A stretch of DNA of 64,000 nt, taken from the NCBI GenBank assembly GCA_963709655.1, contig CAVPXF010000023.1, forward strand, positions 1 to 64,000, written 5' to 3'. The notes under the pieces are model-generated. The model did not search any database. It worked only from the letters and a program-made list of their open reading frames with translations, and was not told the DNA's origin. This document shows positions 18,122 through 26,134 of this stretch, piece after piece. The DNA comes from Roseiarcus sp963709655 (GTDB lineage: Bacteria > Pseudomonadota > Alphaproteobacteria > Rhizobiales > Beijerinckiaceae). The position numbers and the translations under genes are program-made. Each line of letters opens with the position of its first letter. Within the stretch, counting starts at the first letter, position 1.

Positions 18122-19002
18122 CGGCCGTCTCCGCGGTTCGCGTCCGAAGCGGGCGGCGAAGCCGGTCCCGCCTCGGTGGGTCGCCGCGCCGCCTCGTCCT
18201 CGCGGAAGAGATAGAGGCCGAAGTTCCAGCGCCAGCTTCCGCCGGGATCGCGGGCGTAAGCCGCCTGCGCCTCGCGGTTGACCCTCTGCAGCGCATCTTG
18301 AGCCACTCGGCGCGAGAGATCGAGCATCGCATCGGCCGTCTCGCGCGACACGCCCTCGTAATGCACGGCGCGCTCGAAGAAGGGCGGCTCGGAAGCGAGA
18401 ACGTTCTCGACCGCGGCGGCCACGTGATCGTGCAGGTTGCGGCCAAAATAATAGAGCTGGCGGTCGTCGCCCGCGCGCGGCGCAAAGGCCGCCTCCTCGA
18501 GGCGAACGCGGCCCTCCTCGTCGATCGAGACCATGCCGCGGTCGAGCCACTCATCGAGCACGGCCCGGGGGCGCACGTCGCGCGTCACGGATTCGACCAG
18601 GTCCTCGTAAGACGGTCCTTCGCCGGGATCGGCGACCCGGCGCAGCCTCAGTGGGCCACCGGCGGCGTCGGTGAATTCGGGCGCGGCGATCCAGCGCGCG
18701 ATGATCATGCTCGAGCGCGAGACGCTGGCGGGAACGAGCCGGACCGGCGCCCCCGCCCCGCGCAAACGACGCACCTCCTTGCGGTGAATGCCGGTGAGCA
18801 GGCTGACTCGGCTGTCCGTCTGCTCCTTGCCGCTGAGGGCGAAGTCGTATTCCGCGACGTTGATGTAGAGCTCGCGCAGAAGGTCGGCGAGCGCTGGAAA
18901 CGTCAGCCCCGAGCGAATGAACAGCCGGACGAGCGGCCGCAGCAGACGCGCGATCGGCGTCTGCAGGCGCTGGGCGTCCGGCGGCTGGGGCGAGTCGGTC
19001 AT
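18118..19002 (-). CDS. DUF6502 family protein, probable transcriptional regulator
   Basis: A 294-residue soluble protein of the DUF6502 family, commonly paired with DUF5666 genes. The N-terminal third reads like a DNA-binding unit: LFIRSGLTFPALADLLRELYINVA followed by DSRVSLLTGIHRKEVRRLR, the latter resembling a recognition helix. The remainder is helical with no catalytic motif. ATG 19002 has AGGA about 9 bases upstream (ATG 19011 is an alternative). Two near-identical palindromes (19028-19044 and 19065-19085) lie directly upstream, consistent with autoregulation. The operator link is inference. Confidence 0.75.
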   Translation of the reverse strand: MTDSPQPPDAQRLQTPIARLLRPLVRLFIRSGLTFPALADLLRELYINVAEYDFALSGKEQTDSRVSLLTGIHRKEVRRLRGAGAPVRLVPASVSRSSMIIARWIAAPEFTDAAGGPLRLRRVADPGEGPSYEDLVESVTRDVRPRAVLDEWLDRGMVSIDEEGRVRLEEAAFAPRAGDDRQLYYFGRNLHDHVAAAVENVLASEPPFFERAVHYEGVSRETADAMLDLSRRVAQDALQRVNREAQAAYARDPGGSWRWNFGLYLFREDEAARRPTEAGPASPPASDANRGDGR

Positions 19003-19027
19003 CGCGCCCATCCTATCGCACCTGATC

Positions 19028-19085
19028 GTGGGATTAAATCCCACAAAACTGGTCTCGATGCTTGACGTGGGAATTTTTCCCACGT
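19028..19085. promoter_or_regulatory. Two palindromic operators, GTGGGA...TCCCAC
   Basis: GTGGGATT-A-AATCCCAC (19028-19044) and ACGTGGGAA-TTT-TTCCCACGT (19065-19085), both perfect inverted repeats whose centres are 39 bp apart. They lie between the divergent DUF6502 gene (minus) and the small gene at 19123 plus the membrane protein (plus). TTGACG at 19062-19067 could be a -35 element for rightward transcription overlapping the second site. Confidence 0.8.
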
Positions 19086-19122
19086 ACTCAAAGCGCACCT
19101 CAACGCTCAGGGATTTCGATCC

Positions 19123-19386
19123 ATGGCTGTGTTCGCCGCCGTCGCCACGACGCCTCTCCAATTCGCAACAGGCGCGCATCTCCGCGCGCTCAGCCGCTCC
19201 GCCATGGTCGCGGCGGCGGGCCTCGCCGTCTGGCTCGCCGCGCTCGGTTCTTCGTCGGTTCCGGTCCAGAGCGACCCGCCGCGCCTCGAGATCAAGGCGC
19301 CGGCGTGGACCTATCGGGGCTCGGCCGATCGAGTTGGACGCGGCCCGGCGGCTTCGGCGCCCGCCTCGTCGTGCGACGTCGACTGA
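19123..19386 (+). CDS. Small hypothetical protein with one membrane segment
   Basis: An 87-residue open frame with ATG at 19123. There is one hydrophobic segment (SAMVAAAGLAVWLAALG, about 27-43) and a Pro/Ser-rich tail. No family is recognised. It ends 15 bp before the membrane protein at 19402 and shares its upstream palindromes with DUF6502, so it may be a leader gene of that operon. It could also be spurious. Confidence 0.35.
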   Translation: MAVFAAVATTPLQFATGAHLRALSRSAMVAAAGLAVWLAALGSSSVPVQSDPPRLEIKAPAWTYRGSADRVGRGPAASAPASSCDVD

Positions 19387-19401
19387 CGGAACGAGCTTTC
19401 G

Positions 19402-20928
19402 ATGACTCCCTCGCCACCCCTCGAGGACAGGACGTTCCGGCTTGCGCTTGCGGCCTCGTTGGTCCTCATTCTGATCGGATCGCGCGCCGCGCTGATCGGC
19501 TTTGCCGGCAGCCCGGCGCCATATATGGACGAATGGGATGGGGACTGGGGCGGCTCGATCCGCCCCTATCTCGACGGCTCCCTGACGCTCGACGGGCTCG
19601 CTCAGCCCTTCATGGAGCACCGCATCCTGTTCACCAGGCTCCTGGTGCTCGTCCTTTTCAACCTGTCGGGCTACTGGGACGTGGTGGCGCAGATGATCGT
19701 CAATGCGATCCTGGGCTCGGCCGTCCTCGTGCTCGCCGCCTTCGCCCTGTCGCGCGCGACGAGCGGCGCCTGGGCGTTGGCCGCGATCGTCGCGCCGTGC
19801 CTCCTCAACGTCGTCCCGTTCGGCTTCGACAACATCCTTCTCGGCTTCAACACCCATTTCTATCTGTTGCCGGCTCTCTCGCTCGGCGCCCTTTGGCTCG
19901 CTGCCGACAGCAAGGCCTGGTCGCTGCGGTGGGCGGCGGCGGTCGTCTGCGGCGCCGCCTCGTTCTTCGCCATGGCCTCGGGCGCGCTGACGCTCGCAGC
20001 GATTGCGGCGACGCATGGCGTCCAGATGGCCTGCGGCCGGCGGACCGGCCTCAGGGAGGGGCTCGGAATCGCGGCTCTGTGCGGCGTGACCGCCCTTCTC
20101 ATGGCTTTTGTGCCTCACGTCCCGGAGTCCGACGCCTTTCGCGCCCGGTCGCTCGGGGAGTTCCTAAGAGCTGTGATCGTCCTCGCCGAGTGGCCGGCCG
20201 GAAGCCTTTTTGGCTGGCTCATCGTCCTCCCCTCGGCGCTCTTCTGCCTCAAGCTGGTCAGGGACCGGGCGGATCTCGGGGATCCGCGCTGGTTCAATTT
20301 CGCCGCGCTCGCCTGGATCGCCGTGCAGATCGCCGCGCTGGCCTATGGACGCGCGCAGGCGATTCCGCAAAGCCGCTACGTCGACACGCTGATCCTCGCG
20401 ATCACGATCCACTTCGTCTCGGCGTTGTGGATGGTCGAGACGAACGCGCTCGGCGAACGGCGCACGCCGGCTTTGGTCGCGCTCGCGGCCTGGATCGCCG
20501 TCCTCGGGGTCACGTTGCCGCGCGCCGAGCGCCATTTGCCGCGCCAGATCGAGCGCTGGCGCGAGACGGTGGAAGCGGGCGGCGAGGCCGTCCGCTTCTA
20601 TCTCGCCACGGGCGACGCGTCCTATCTCTCGACCCGTCCCGGCGGCTCCCTTCCCTATTCGGATGCGGGCCGGTTGCGGGCTTATCTCGATGGGCCGGAC
20701 GCGCGCGCTTTTCTGCCGCCGGAGCTTCTGTCTCGCGCAGTTCCGCAGAGCGCGATGGAGGTCGCCAAGCACGCGTTCCTGCACGTCGCGCCCGCCGGGA
20801 CCGGCTTCGGCGCCGGCCTGCTGCTCGTCGCCTTGTTCTGGCGCTGGTCCACGCGATACGGCTCGCGCGCCGACCCTGCGGAAGCCGAGCGCACGCTCGC
20901 TCGAGGGTTCCGGGAAGCGCGGCTGTGA
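19402..20928 (+). CDS. Multi-pass membrane protein, GT-C glycosyltransferase-like
   Basis: A 508-residue integral membrane protein with about nine to eleven predicted segments, ending in a basic cytoplasmic tail. An acidic pair in the first external loop, PYMDEWDGDWGG after TM1, is the arrangement used by GT-C glycosyltransferases (lipid-linked sugar donors), and the second loop has LLGFNTHFYLLPALSLG. A C-terminal soluble segment (AGGEAVRFYLATGDASYLS...) precedes the last helix. No named family is recognised with certainty. The role may be envelope or exopolysaccharide glycosylation. The start at 19402 lies 15 bp after the small upstream frame; codon use matches the host. Confidence 0.7.
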   Translation: MTPSPPLEDRTFRLALAASLVLILIGSRAALIGFAGSPAPYMDEWDGDWGGSIRPYLDGSLTLDGLAQPFMEHRILFTRLLVLVLFNLSGYWDVVAQMIVNAILGSAVLVLAAFALSRATSGAWALAAIVAPCLLNVVPFGFDNILLGFNTHFYLLPALSLGALWLAADSKAWSLRWAAAVVCGAASFFAMASGALTLAAIAATHGVQMACGRRTGLREGLGIAALCGVTALLMAFVPHVPESDAFRARSLGEFLRAVIVLAEWPAGSLFGWLIVLPSALFCLKLVRDRADLGDPRWFNFAALAWIAVQIAALAYGRAQAIPQSRYVDTLILAITIHFVSALWMVETNALGERRTPALVALAAWIAVLGVTLPRAERHLPRQIERWRETVEAGGEAVRFYLATGDASYLSTRPGGSLPYSDAGRLRAYLDGPDARAFLPPELLSRAVPQSAMEVAKHAFLHVAPAGTGFGAGLLLVALFWRWSTRYGSRADPAEAERTLARGFREARL

Positions 20929-20956
20929 GCGGAAGACGCGCAGGACGGGGCGCTCC

Positions 20957-21012
20957 ACCACCACCGGCCTCTGGCCGGTCCCCCTCCCCCGTTTGTCGGG
21001 GGAGGATGGCTA
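20957..21012 (+). repeat. Hairpin repeat, copy 1 (left of DUF559 gene)
   Basis: Two adjacent perfect hairpins: ACCGGCC-TCT-GGCCGGT (20963-20979) and CCTCCCCCG-TTTGT-CGGGGGAGG (20983-21005), followed by ATGGCTA. The same block recurs on the right side of the DUF559 gene. Confidence 0.85.
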
Positions 21013-21049
21013 CCCTCTGGAATGGCGGATACAATCGAGGTTTGGATTT

Positions 21050-21092
21050 CCTCCCCCGCCCTGCGGGGGAGGGGGACCATGCGCAGCATGGT
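21050..21092 (-). repeat. Hairpin repeat, copy 2 (inverted)
   Basis: Read on the plus strand the order is reversed: CCTCCCCCG-CCCTG-CGGGGGAGG (21050-21072), then ACCATGC-GCA-GCATGGT (about 21076-21092). The second stem keeps the ACC...GGT closing pairs but has different inner arms, still fully complementary. With copy 1 it forms an inverted pair just before the DUF559 start. Confidence 0.8.
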
Positions 21093-21108
21093 GGTGGGGG
21101 TCGTCCGG

Positions 21109-21531
21109 ATGAGAGCGCCGCAGAAAACCGTCGCTCAGGCGCGAATGCTGCGGCGAAAGCTGACCGCTCCGGAGGCGATGCTGTGGACTCGTCTGCGGGC
21201 GCGTTCCAAAGACAGGCCGGTTTTCCGCCGTCAGCACCCGATCGGACTCTACGTGCTGGATTTCTATTGCATCAAGGCCCATCTCGCGGTCGAGATCGAC
21301 GGTAGAGTCCATGAGGCGGAGGATAGACCGGAACGGGACGCGCGACGAGACGCGTGGCTTGCGGCGCAGGGCGTCGAGGTCTTGCGCATTCCGGCCCGCG
21401 ACGTCATCGCCGCCCCGAACGTCGTGGCCGACGGGGTCTTTCGACTGGCTCTGGACCGGATGAAAGGGCGCACCCCCACCACCGGCCTTCGGCCGGTCCC
21501 CCTCCCCCGATTCTCGGGGGAGGATGGCTAA
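21109..21531 (+). CDS. DUF559 domain (Vsr-like) endonuclease
   Basis: A 140-residue protein of the DUF559 family, PD-(D/E)XK nucleases related to very-short-patch repair enzymes. Landmarks: LTAPEAMLWTRLR, PVFRRQHPIGLYVLDFYCIKAHLAVEIDGRVHE (the metal-binding Asp/Glu core, with D in VLDFY and E-D in VEIDG), and WLAAQGVEVLRIPARDV. The start at 21109 precedes MRAPQKTVAQAR; an in-frame ATG at 21022 would start inside the hairpin repeat. The last about 20 codons are encoded by the flanking hairpin repeat itself, so gene and repeat are physically fused. Such genes are frequent and mobile-looking in alphaproteobacteria; the cellular role is unknown. Confidence 0.85.
   Translation: MRAPQKTVAQARMLRRKLTAPEAMLWTRLRARSKDRPVFRRQHPIGLYVLDFYCIKAHLAVEIDGRVHEAEDRPERDARRDAWLAAQGVEVLRIPARDVIAAPNVVADGVFRLALDRMKGRTPTTGLRPVPLPRFSGEDG
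21474..21530 (+). repeat. Hairpin repeat, copy 3 (overlaps DUF559 3' end)
   Basis: ACCGGCC-TTC-GGCCGGT (21481-21497) and CCTCCCCCG-ATTCT-CGGGGGAGG (21501-21523) followed by ATGGCTA, same orientation as copy 1 and 518 bp away. The DUF559 stop codon lies inside the trailing ATGGCTAA. Confidence 0.85.
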
Positions 21532-21626
21532 CGGCGCGCATCACAGCTGCGAACGCGTCAGCGTGCAAGAGGACGTGCGAGCCCCGCAATTGCGCGGCGC
21601 CGTGACCGGTCTACTCTCCGCCCGCC

Positions 21627-22667
21627 TCAGCGGATCGGCGGGGCGTACTGGATCCCGCCGGCGTTCCAGAGCTGGTTCAGGCCGCGCGGGATGGCGAGCG
21701 GCGACTTGACGCCGAGATTGCGGTCGAACACTTCGCCGTAATTGCCGACGGCGCGGATGACGTTCGCCGCCCACGCGTCGCTGAGGCCGAGCTTCTGGCC
21801 GAACTCGCCCGTCGTGCCGACGAGGCGCATCACCTCCGGCTTCTGCGATCGCATCGCCTCGTCGAGGTTGCGCTGGGTGACGCCGAGCTCCTCGCCATTC
21901 AGCATGGCGTAACAGACCCAGCGCACGATCTCGATCCAGTTCGGGTCGTTCTGCCGCACGACCGGCCCGAGCGGCTCTTTCGAAATGACGTCGGGCAGGA
22001 TGACCTGGGCGCGCGGATTGGCGAGCCGCTGGCGCAAGGCGTAGAGCTGCGACAGATCGCTGGTCGCCACGTTGCATCGGCCAGAGTCGTAATTCTTGAT
22101 CAGCTCGTCGATCGTGTCCGCCGGCACGGGTTGCATGGTCATGTGATTGGCCGAGAAGAAGTCGCCGAGATTGTCGATCGACGTCGTCCCGCTGAGCACG
22201 CAAACCCGCGCGCCGTCGAGTTCGAGCGCGGAGGAGACGCGCATCGCGCGCGGCGCCATGAAGCCCTGGCCGTCGTAATAGGTGACGGCGGCGAAGGTGA
22301 GCCCGTATTCGGACTCGCGCCCCATGGTCCAGGTCGAATTGCGCGACAGAACGTCGATCTTGCCGTCCTTGAGCGCCTGAAAGCGCGCCTCCGCCGTCAG
22401 CGGCACGAGCCGCACCCGATTCGGGTCGCCGAGCGTCGCCGCCGCGATCGCGCGGCAGACATCGACGTCGAAGCCCGACCAGGCCCCGCGTTCGTCCATG
22501 TAGGAGAAGCCCGGCAGGCCCTCGTTGACGCCGCACAGAACCGCGCCGCGCGCCTTGACCATGTCGAGCGTCTGGGCCGAGGCGCCGGTTGCGGCGAGGA
22601 CAAGCGCGATCGTTGCGAGCGCGGCCCGAAAGCTTGCCAGAATCGCCGCTCCAAACGCGATGCACAT
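21627..22667 (-). CDS. Amino-acid ABC transporter periplasmic binding protein
   Basis: A 346-residue solute-binding protein of the general L-amino-acid (AapJ/BztA) class. It has a signal peptide at 1-31 (ending GASAQ), then TLDMVKARGAVLCGVNEGLPGFSYMDERGAWSGFDVDVCRAIAAA, the family start with its Cys. Ligand-contact blocks NSTWTMGRESEYGLTFAAVTYYDGQGFM and GTTSIDNLGDFF follow, with C-terminal WAANVIRAVGNYGEVFDRNLG. The usual partner permeases and ATPase (aapQMP) are not adjacent, so it is an orphan here and would have to use a transporter encoded elsewhere. Confidence 0.9.
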   Translation of the reverse strand: MCIAFGAAILASFRAALATIALVLAATGASAQTLDMVKARGAVLCGVNEGLPGFSYMDERGAWSGFDVDVCRAIAAATLGDPNRVRLVPLTAEARFQALKDGKIDVLSRNSTWTMGRESEYGLTFAAVTYYDGQGFMAPRAMRVSSALELDGARVCVLSGTTSIDNLGDFFSANHMTMQPVPADTIDELIKNYDSGRCNVATSDLSQLYALRQRLANPRAQVILPDVISKEPLGPVVRQNDPNWIEIVRWVCYAMLNGEELGVTQRNLDEAMRSQKPEVMRLVGTTGEFGQKLGLSDAWAANVIRAVGNYGEVFDRNLGVKSPLAIPRGLNQLWNAGGIQYAPPIR

Positions 22668-22779
22668 GCCGAGACTCGCCAGGTTCGTTCGGACTGCGGC
22701 AGACTAGCGGCAAGCCGGACGCCCTGTCAGCAGGCATGTAAGTCGCCAGGTCGCTCCGGGCTTGCAGGGCGCGCTCATC

Positions 22780-22900
22780 CTCGGGGACGCCGTCGCAGAC
22801 GGGATCGTTCGGCTGGCGCTTGGCCGGATGAACGGGCGCGCCCCCGCCAACGGCCTTTCGGCCGGTCCCCCTGCCCCGATTCTCGTCCGCATGGGGAGAG
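22780..22900 (+). pseudogene. Remnant of a second DUF559-plus-hairpin unit
   Basis: About 120 bp match the last part of the intact DUF559 gene and its attached repeat. The plus-strand translation VADGIVRLALGRMNGRAP parallels VADGVFRLALDRMKGRTP of the intact copy, and is followed by a decayed ACGGCCTTTCGGCCGGT hairpin and CCCCCTGCCCCGATTCTCG. Everything 5' of this has gone. Gene end and repeat have decayed together, supporting a joint unit. Confidence 0.7.
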
Positions 22901-22998
22901 GCAAGCCGCCATAGGGCGTCCGGAAGGACGCCCGTCGTTCGACGGGCTATGGCCCCAGCGCGAGGGTTCGCTGGCGCGAGCCTATTTCATCACGCGTC

Positions 22999-24516
22999 TC
23001 ATGCGCCGACCCTCAGACGGAACATCTGGTAGGAATGCGGCGCAAGCCTCGCCGTCAGGACGCCGTCCGCAATCTTAGCGCCCGCGCCCGCCCTCGGCGT
23101 GACGGCGTTCGGATGAGCGAGCGTATTGACGTCCTCCAGTTTGGCGCTGGTCATGACCTGATGATCGGCGAGGCGCGCCGCGCCGAACCCCTCGAGGCCG
23201 AGTTCGAGATCGAGCGGCTCGCCGCCGTGGCGGTTGACGGCGAACACGGTCAGCATCCCGCCCTTTGCGTCGTGGACGGCGGACATGTCGAGATAGGGCA
23301 CGTTGTCGGCGACCTGGCTGTCATAGCCCGGCGACTTGACGCTGAGTTTCAGCGCTTCGCCGCGCCCGTATCGGGACGCGAAGGAATAGGGATAGAAGAT
23401 CGTCTGACGCCAAGCCGCGCCCTTGGGTTCGGTCATGATCGGCGCGATCACGTTCACAAGCTGCGCGATGCAGGCGATCCTGACCACGTCCGAGCGCCGG
23501 ATGAACGTATTGAGGATACAGCCGACCTGGAGCACGTCCTCGAAATTGTAGATGTCCTCGAGGACGGCCGGCGCGTGCGGCCAGCCCTTTTCGCCCGCAA
23601 GCATTTCGCGGTCCTGCGTCATCGAATGGTACCAGACGTTCCACTCGTCGAAGGAGATCGTCACCTTCCTGCGGCTGCGCTTGAGCGCGCGCACGAATTC
23701 GATCGTCGAGGCGATCGTGCCGATATAGGCGTCGAGCTTCTCGCTCAGCGCCAGGTATTCCGCCGTGTTCTTCGCCTTGTTGTTGAAATACATGTGCAGC
23801 GAGATGTGGTCGACGGCCTCGTAGCAGTGCTCGAGCACGATGCGCTCCCACTCGGGATAGGTCGCCATGTCGGAATTCGACGAGCCGCAGACGATCAGCT
23901 CGAGCGACTTGTCGAAAGCGCGCAGGGTCTTGGCCACCTCGTTGGCCAGCCGGCCGTACTCGTGGGGCGTCTTGTGGCCGATCTGCCAGGGCCCGTCCAT
24001 CTCGTTGCCGAGGCACCAGTGCTTGACGCCGAACGGCTCGGCGCGGCCGTTCGCCTTGCGCTTATCTCCCCAGGCGCTGCCGGTCGGGCCGTTGACGTAT
24101 TCGACGAAGTTGCGCGCTTCGTCGAGCCCGCGCGAGCCGAGGTTGATCGCCAGCATCATCTTGGTGTTGGCCGCCTCGCACCATTCAGCGAACTCGTGCA
24201 CGCCGACCGCGTTCGATTCCGAGGTGTGCCAGGCGAGGTCCAGCCGGGTCGGGCGCTTCTCGCGCGGGCCGACCCCGTCCTCCCAGTTGTAGGCCGACAC
24301 GAAGTTGCCGCCGGGATAGCGGACGATCGGCACGTCGAGCTCGCGCACGAGGTCGATGACGTCGCGACGCATGCCGTTGGCGTCGGCGGTCGGATGGCCG
24401 GGTTCGTAGATGCCGGTGTAGACGGCGCGGCCGAGGTGTTCGAGGAACGCGCCGTAGAGCCGGTCGTCGATGGTCGCGATGGAATAGTCGCGATGGGCGG
24501 TGGCGGACGCTTTCAT
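22999..24516 (-). CDS. abfA: Alpha-N-arabinofuranosidase (GH51)
   Basis: A 505-residue cytoplasmic glycoside hydrolase of family GH51, releasing terminal L-arabinofuranose from arabino-oligosaccharides. The (beta/alpha)8 barrel carries the acid/base Glu172 in CLGNEMDGPW and the nucleophile Glu291 in FDEWNVWY; these positions are close to those of characterised GH51 enzymes (about 175 and 294). VPIVRYPGGNFVSAYNWEDGVGP is the family signature. No signal peptide, so it cleaves imported oligosaccharides. It is divergent from a sugar ABC transporter across a 315-bp region with a LacI-type palindrome. ATG 24516 is preceded by AGG(C)GAGG. Confidence 0.95.
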   Translation of the reverse strand: MKASATAHRDYSIATIDDRLYGAFLEHLGRAVYTGIYEPGHPTADANGMRRDVIDLVRELDVPIVRYPGGNFVSAYNWEDGVGPREKRPTRLDLAWHTSESNAVGVHEFAEWCEAANTKMMLAINLGSRGLDEARNFVEYVNGPTGSAWGDKRKANGRAEPFGVKHWCLGNEMDGPWQIGHKTPHEYGRLANEVAKTLRAFDKSLELIVCGSSNSDMATYPEWERIVLEHCYEAVDHISLHMYFNNKAKNTAEYLALSEKLDAYIGTIASTIEFVRALKRSRRKVTISFDEWNVWYHSMTQDREMLAGEKGWPHAPAVLEDIYNFEDVLQVGCILNTFIRRSDVVRIACIAQLVNVIAPIMTEPKGAAWRQTIFYPYSFASRYGRGEALKLSVKSPGYDSQVADNVPYLDMSAVHDAKGGMLTVFAVNRHGGEPLDLELGLEGFGAARLADHQVMTSAKLEDVNTLAHPNAVTPRAGAGAKIADGVLTARLAPHSYQMFRLRVGA

Positions 24517-24531
24517 GTTTCCTCGCCTTTT

Positions 24532-24552
24532 TATATCAGGAAGTCGGATATA
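24532..24552. promoter_or_regulatory. Inverted repeat TATATC-N9-GATATA upstream of abfA
   Basis: Six-base perfect arms (24532-24537 and 24547-24552) 16 bp before the abfA start. This could be an operator or part of the abfA promoter; no regulator can be assigned. Confidence 0.4.
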
Positions 24553-24585
24553 TATGCGCCGAAACCGGCCGCGTCGTCAAGTGGT

Positions 24586-24601
24586 CCGGAAGCGCTTCCG
24601 G
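24586..24601. promoter_or_regulatory. LacI-family-type operator palindrome
   Basis: Perfect 16-bp palindrome CCGGAAGCGCTTCCGG with the central CG typical of LacI/GalR operators. It sits between abfA and the sugar ABC transporter and could control both. No LacI-family gene is in the window. Confidence 0.65.
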
Positions 24602-24831
24602 TTCCAGAAAAGCCGAAATTCCTTGGAAAACGCCCATTCCTGCGGCCTCGGGTGGGCCGTCCGGTCAGCCGCGCCGCAGCCCTACAATATCAAAAACTCG
24701 GATGAACACGCTTGCCGATCGGCCATTTCGGCGGTAGGGTCGGTTTCGGCGCAGCTCGACAAGGTCGCAAGCAAGGCGGAGCGCGCCGCAAACGCGCGGC
24801 CAAGCCGGCTGGCATTTTGGGAGGAATTGAC

Positions 24832-26103
24832 GTGATCCGCAAAATCTTGTTCGCAGGTCTGGCGAGCGTCGGGCTCATGACGACCGCGGCGTACGCAACC
24901 GAAACGATCGTCTGGTGGGACTTCCTCAGCGGCGGCGACGGCGTCCGCATGAAGGCCATGCTCGACGAGTTCAACAAGGAGCATGCGGGCAAGGTGCAGA
25001 TCGACGCGACGACCCTCGAATGGGGCGTGCCGTTCTACACCAAGGTGCAAACGTCCGCGGCCACCGGACAGGGCCCCGACATCATGACCTACCATGAGTC
25101 GCGCATGCCGCTGGGCATCTCCGAGGGCGTCTTGAGTCCGCTCTCGCCCGAGGAACTCGCGGCGGCCGGCATCAAGGCGAGCGACTTCGGCCCGGCCAAC
25201 TGGAAGGCGGCGCAGGGGCCGGACGGCAAGCAATACGCCGTGCCGCTCGATATCCACTCGATCATCCTCTACTACAACAAGGACATACTGAAGAAGGCGG
25301 GCCTGCTCGGCGACGACGGCAAGCCCAAGGGCCTGGACGGGGCGGCGAACTTTGACGCCGCGCTGGCGAAACTCAAGACGAACGGCGGCTATGCCCTCTC
25401 GGTGCCCAACGACGGCGCGACCGGATGGCGTATCTTCTACACCCTGCTCAACCAGCAGGACGGCAAGTTCCTCGAGGACGGCAAGTTCCTGGACGGCGAC
25501 AACCTCGCCAAGGCCACCACCGCGCTTGCCGAAATGCAGAAGTGGGTGAAGAGCGGGGCCGCGCCGGCCAACACCGAATATCCCGCGTCTATCGCCCTCT
25601 TCACCTCGGGCAAGGCCGCCATGCACATCAATGGCGTCTGGGAAGTCCCGACCATGGTCGACCTCGCCAAGAAGGGGAAGCTGTTCGACTGGGGCGCGAT
25701 CCAGATCCCGGTCTTCTACGCGCACCCCGCGACTTGGGCCGACTCGCACTCGTTCGCCATTCCCGACCGCAAGGGCAATCCGGTCCCGCCCGAGAAGCGC
25801 AAGCTGGTGCTCGACACCATTCACTGGTTCAACGTGCACTCGCTTGAATGGGCGACCGGCGGCCATATCCCGGCCTATCTGCCGGTGCAGGAGAGCGCAG
25901 AGTTCAAGGCGATGAAGCCGAACTCGGAATACGCCTCCCTCGCCAAGACCGCCGTGTTCGATCCGGTCTCGACCCTCGCCGGCGTCGCTTCGCCGGTCTA
26001 TGACGCCTCGGGCAATTACATCATCCCCGCCATGATGGGCGATCTCGACCCGGCCGACGCCGCCAAGAAGATGCGCGACGATCTTCAGGGCCAAGCCAAG
26101 TAG
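24832..26103 (+). CDS. Sugar ABC transporter periplasmic binding protein
   Basis: A 423-residue carbohydrate solute-binding protein (family 1, UgpB/MalE-like). It has a signal peptide at 1-22 (ATAYAT-type end) and then ETIVWWDFLSGGDGVRMKAMLDEFNKEHAGKVQI, the usual first lobe. Further landmarks are YYNKDILKKAGLLGDDGKPKG and FTSGKAAMHINGVWEVP. GTG 24832 is chosen because GGGAGGAATTGAC precedes it and the signal peptide follows; the upstream in-frame ATG lacks both. It is the first gene of an importer operon and is divergent from abfA, so arabino-oligosaccharides are the likely cargo. Confidence 0.92.
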   Translation: MIRKILFAGLASVGLMTTAAYATETIVWWDFLSGGDGVRMKAMLDEFNKEHAGKVQIDATTLEWGVPFYTKVQTSAATGQGPDIMTYHESRMPLGISEGVLSPLSPEELAAAGIKASDFGPANWKAAQGPDGKQYAVPLDIHSIILYYNKDILKKAGLLGDDGKPKGLDGAANFDAALAKLKTNGGYALSVPNDGATGWRIFYTLLNQQDGKFLEDGKFLDGDNLAKATTALAEMQKWVKSGAAPANTEYPASIALFTSGKAAMHINGVWEVPTMVDLAKKGKLFDWGAIQIPVFYAHPATWADSHSFAIPDRKGNPVPPEKRKLVLDTIHWFNVHSLEWATGGHIPAYLPVQESAEFKAMKPNSEYASLAKTAVFDPVSTLAGVASPVYDASGNYIIPAMMGDLDPADAAKKMRDDLQGQAK

Positions 26104-26134
26104 TGACGTGCGTCGGGCAGATCGAAGGCATTCT

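Noticed and set aside
21022..21108. Upstream start for the DUF559 gene giving 169 residues
   Set aside because: The added residues are encoded by the inverted hairpin repeat and do not resemble the family; homology begins at 21109.
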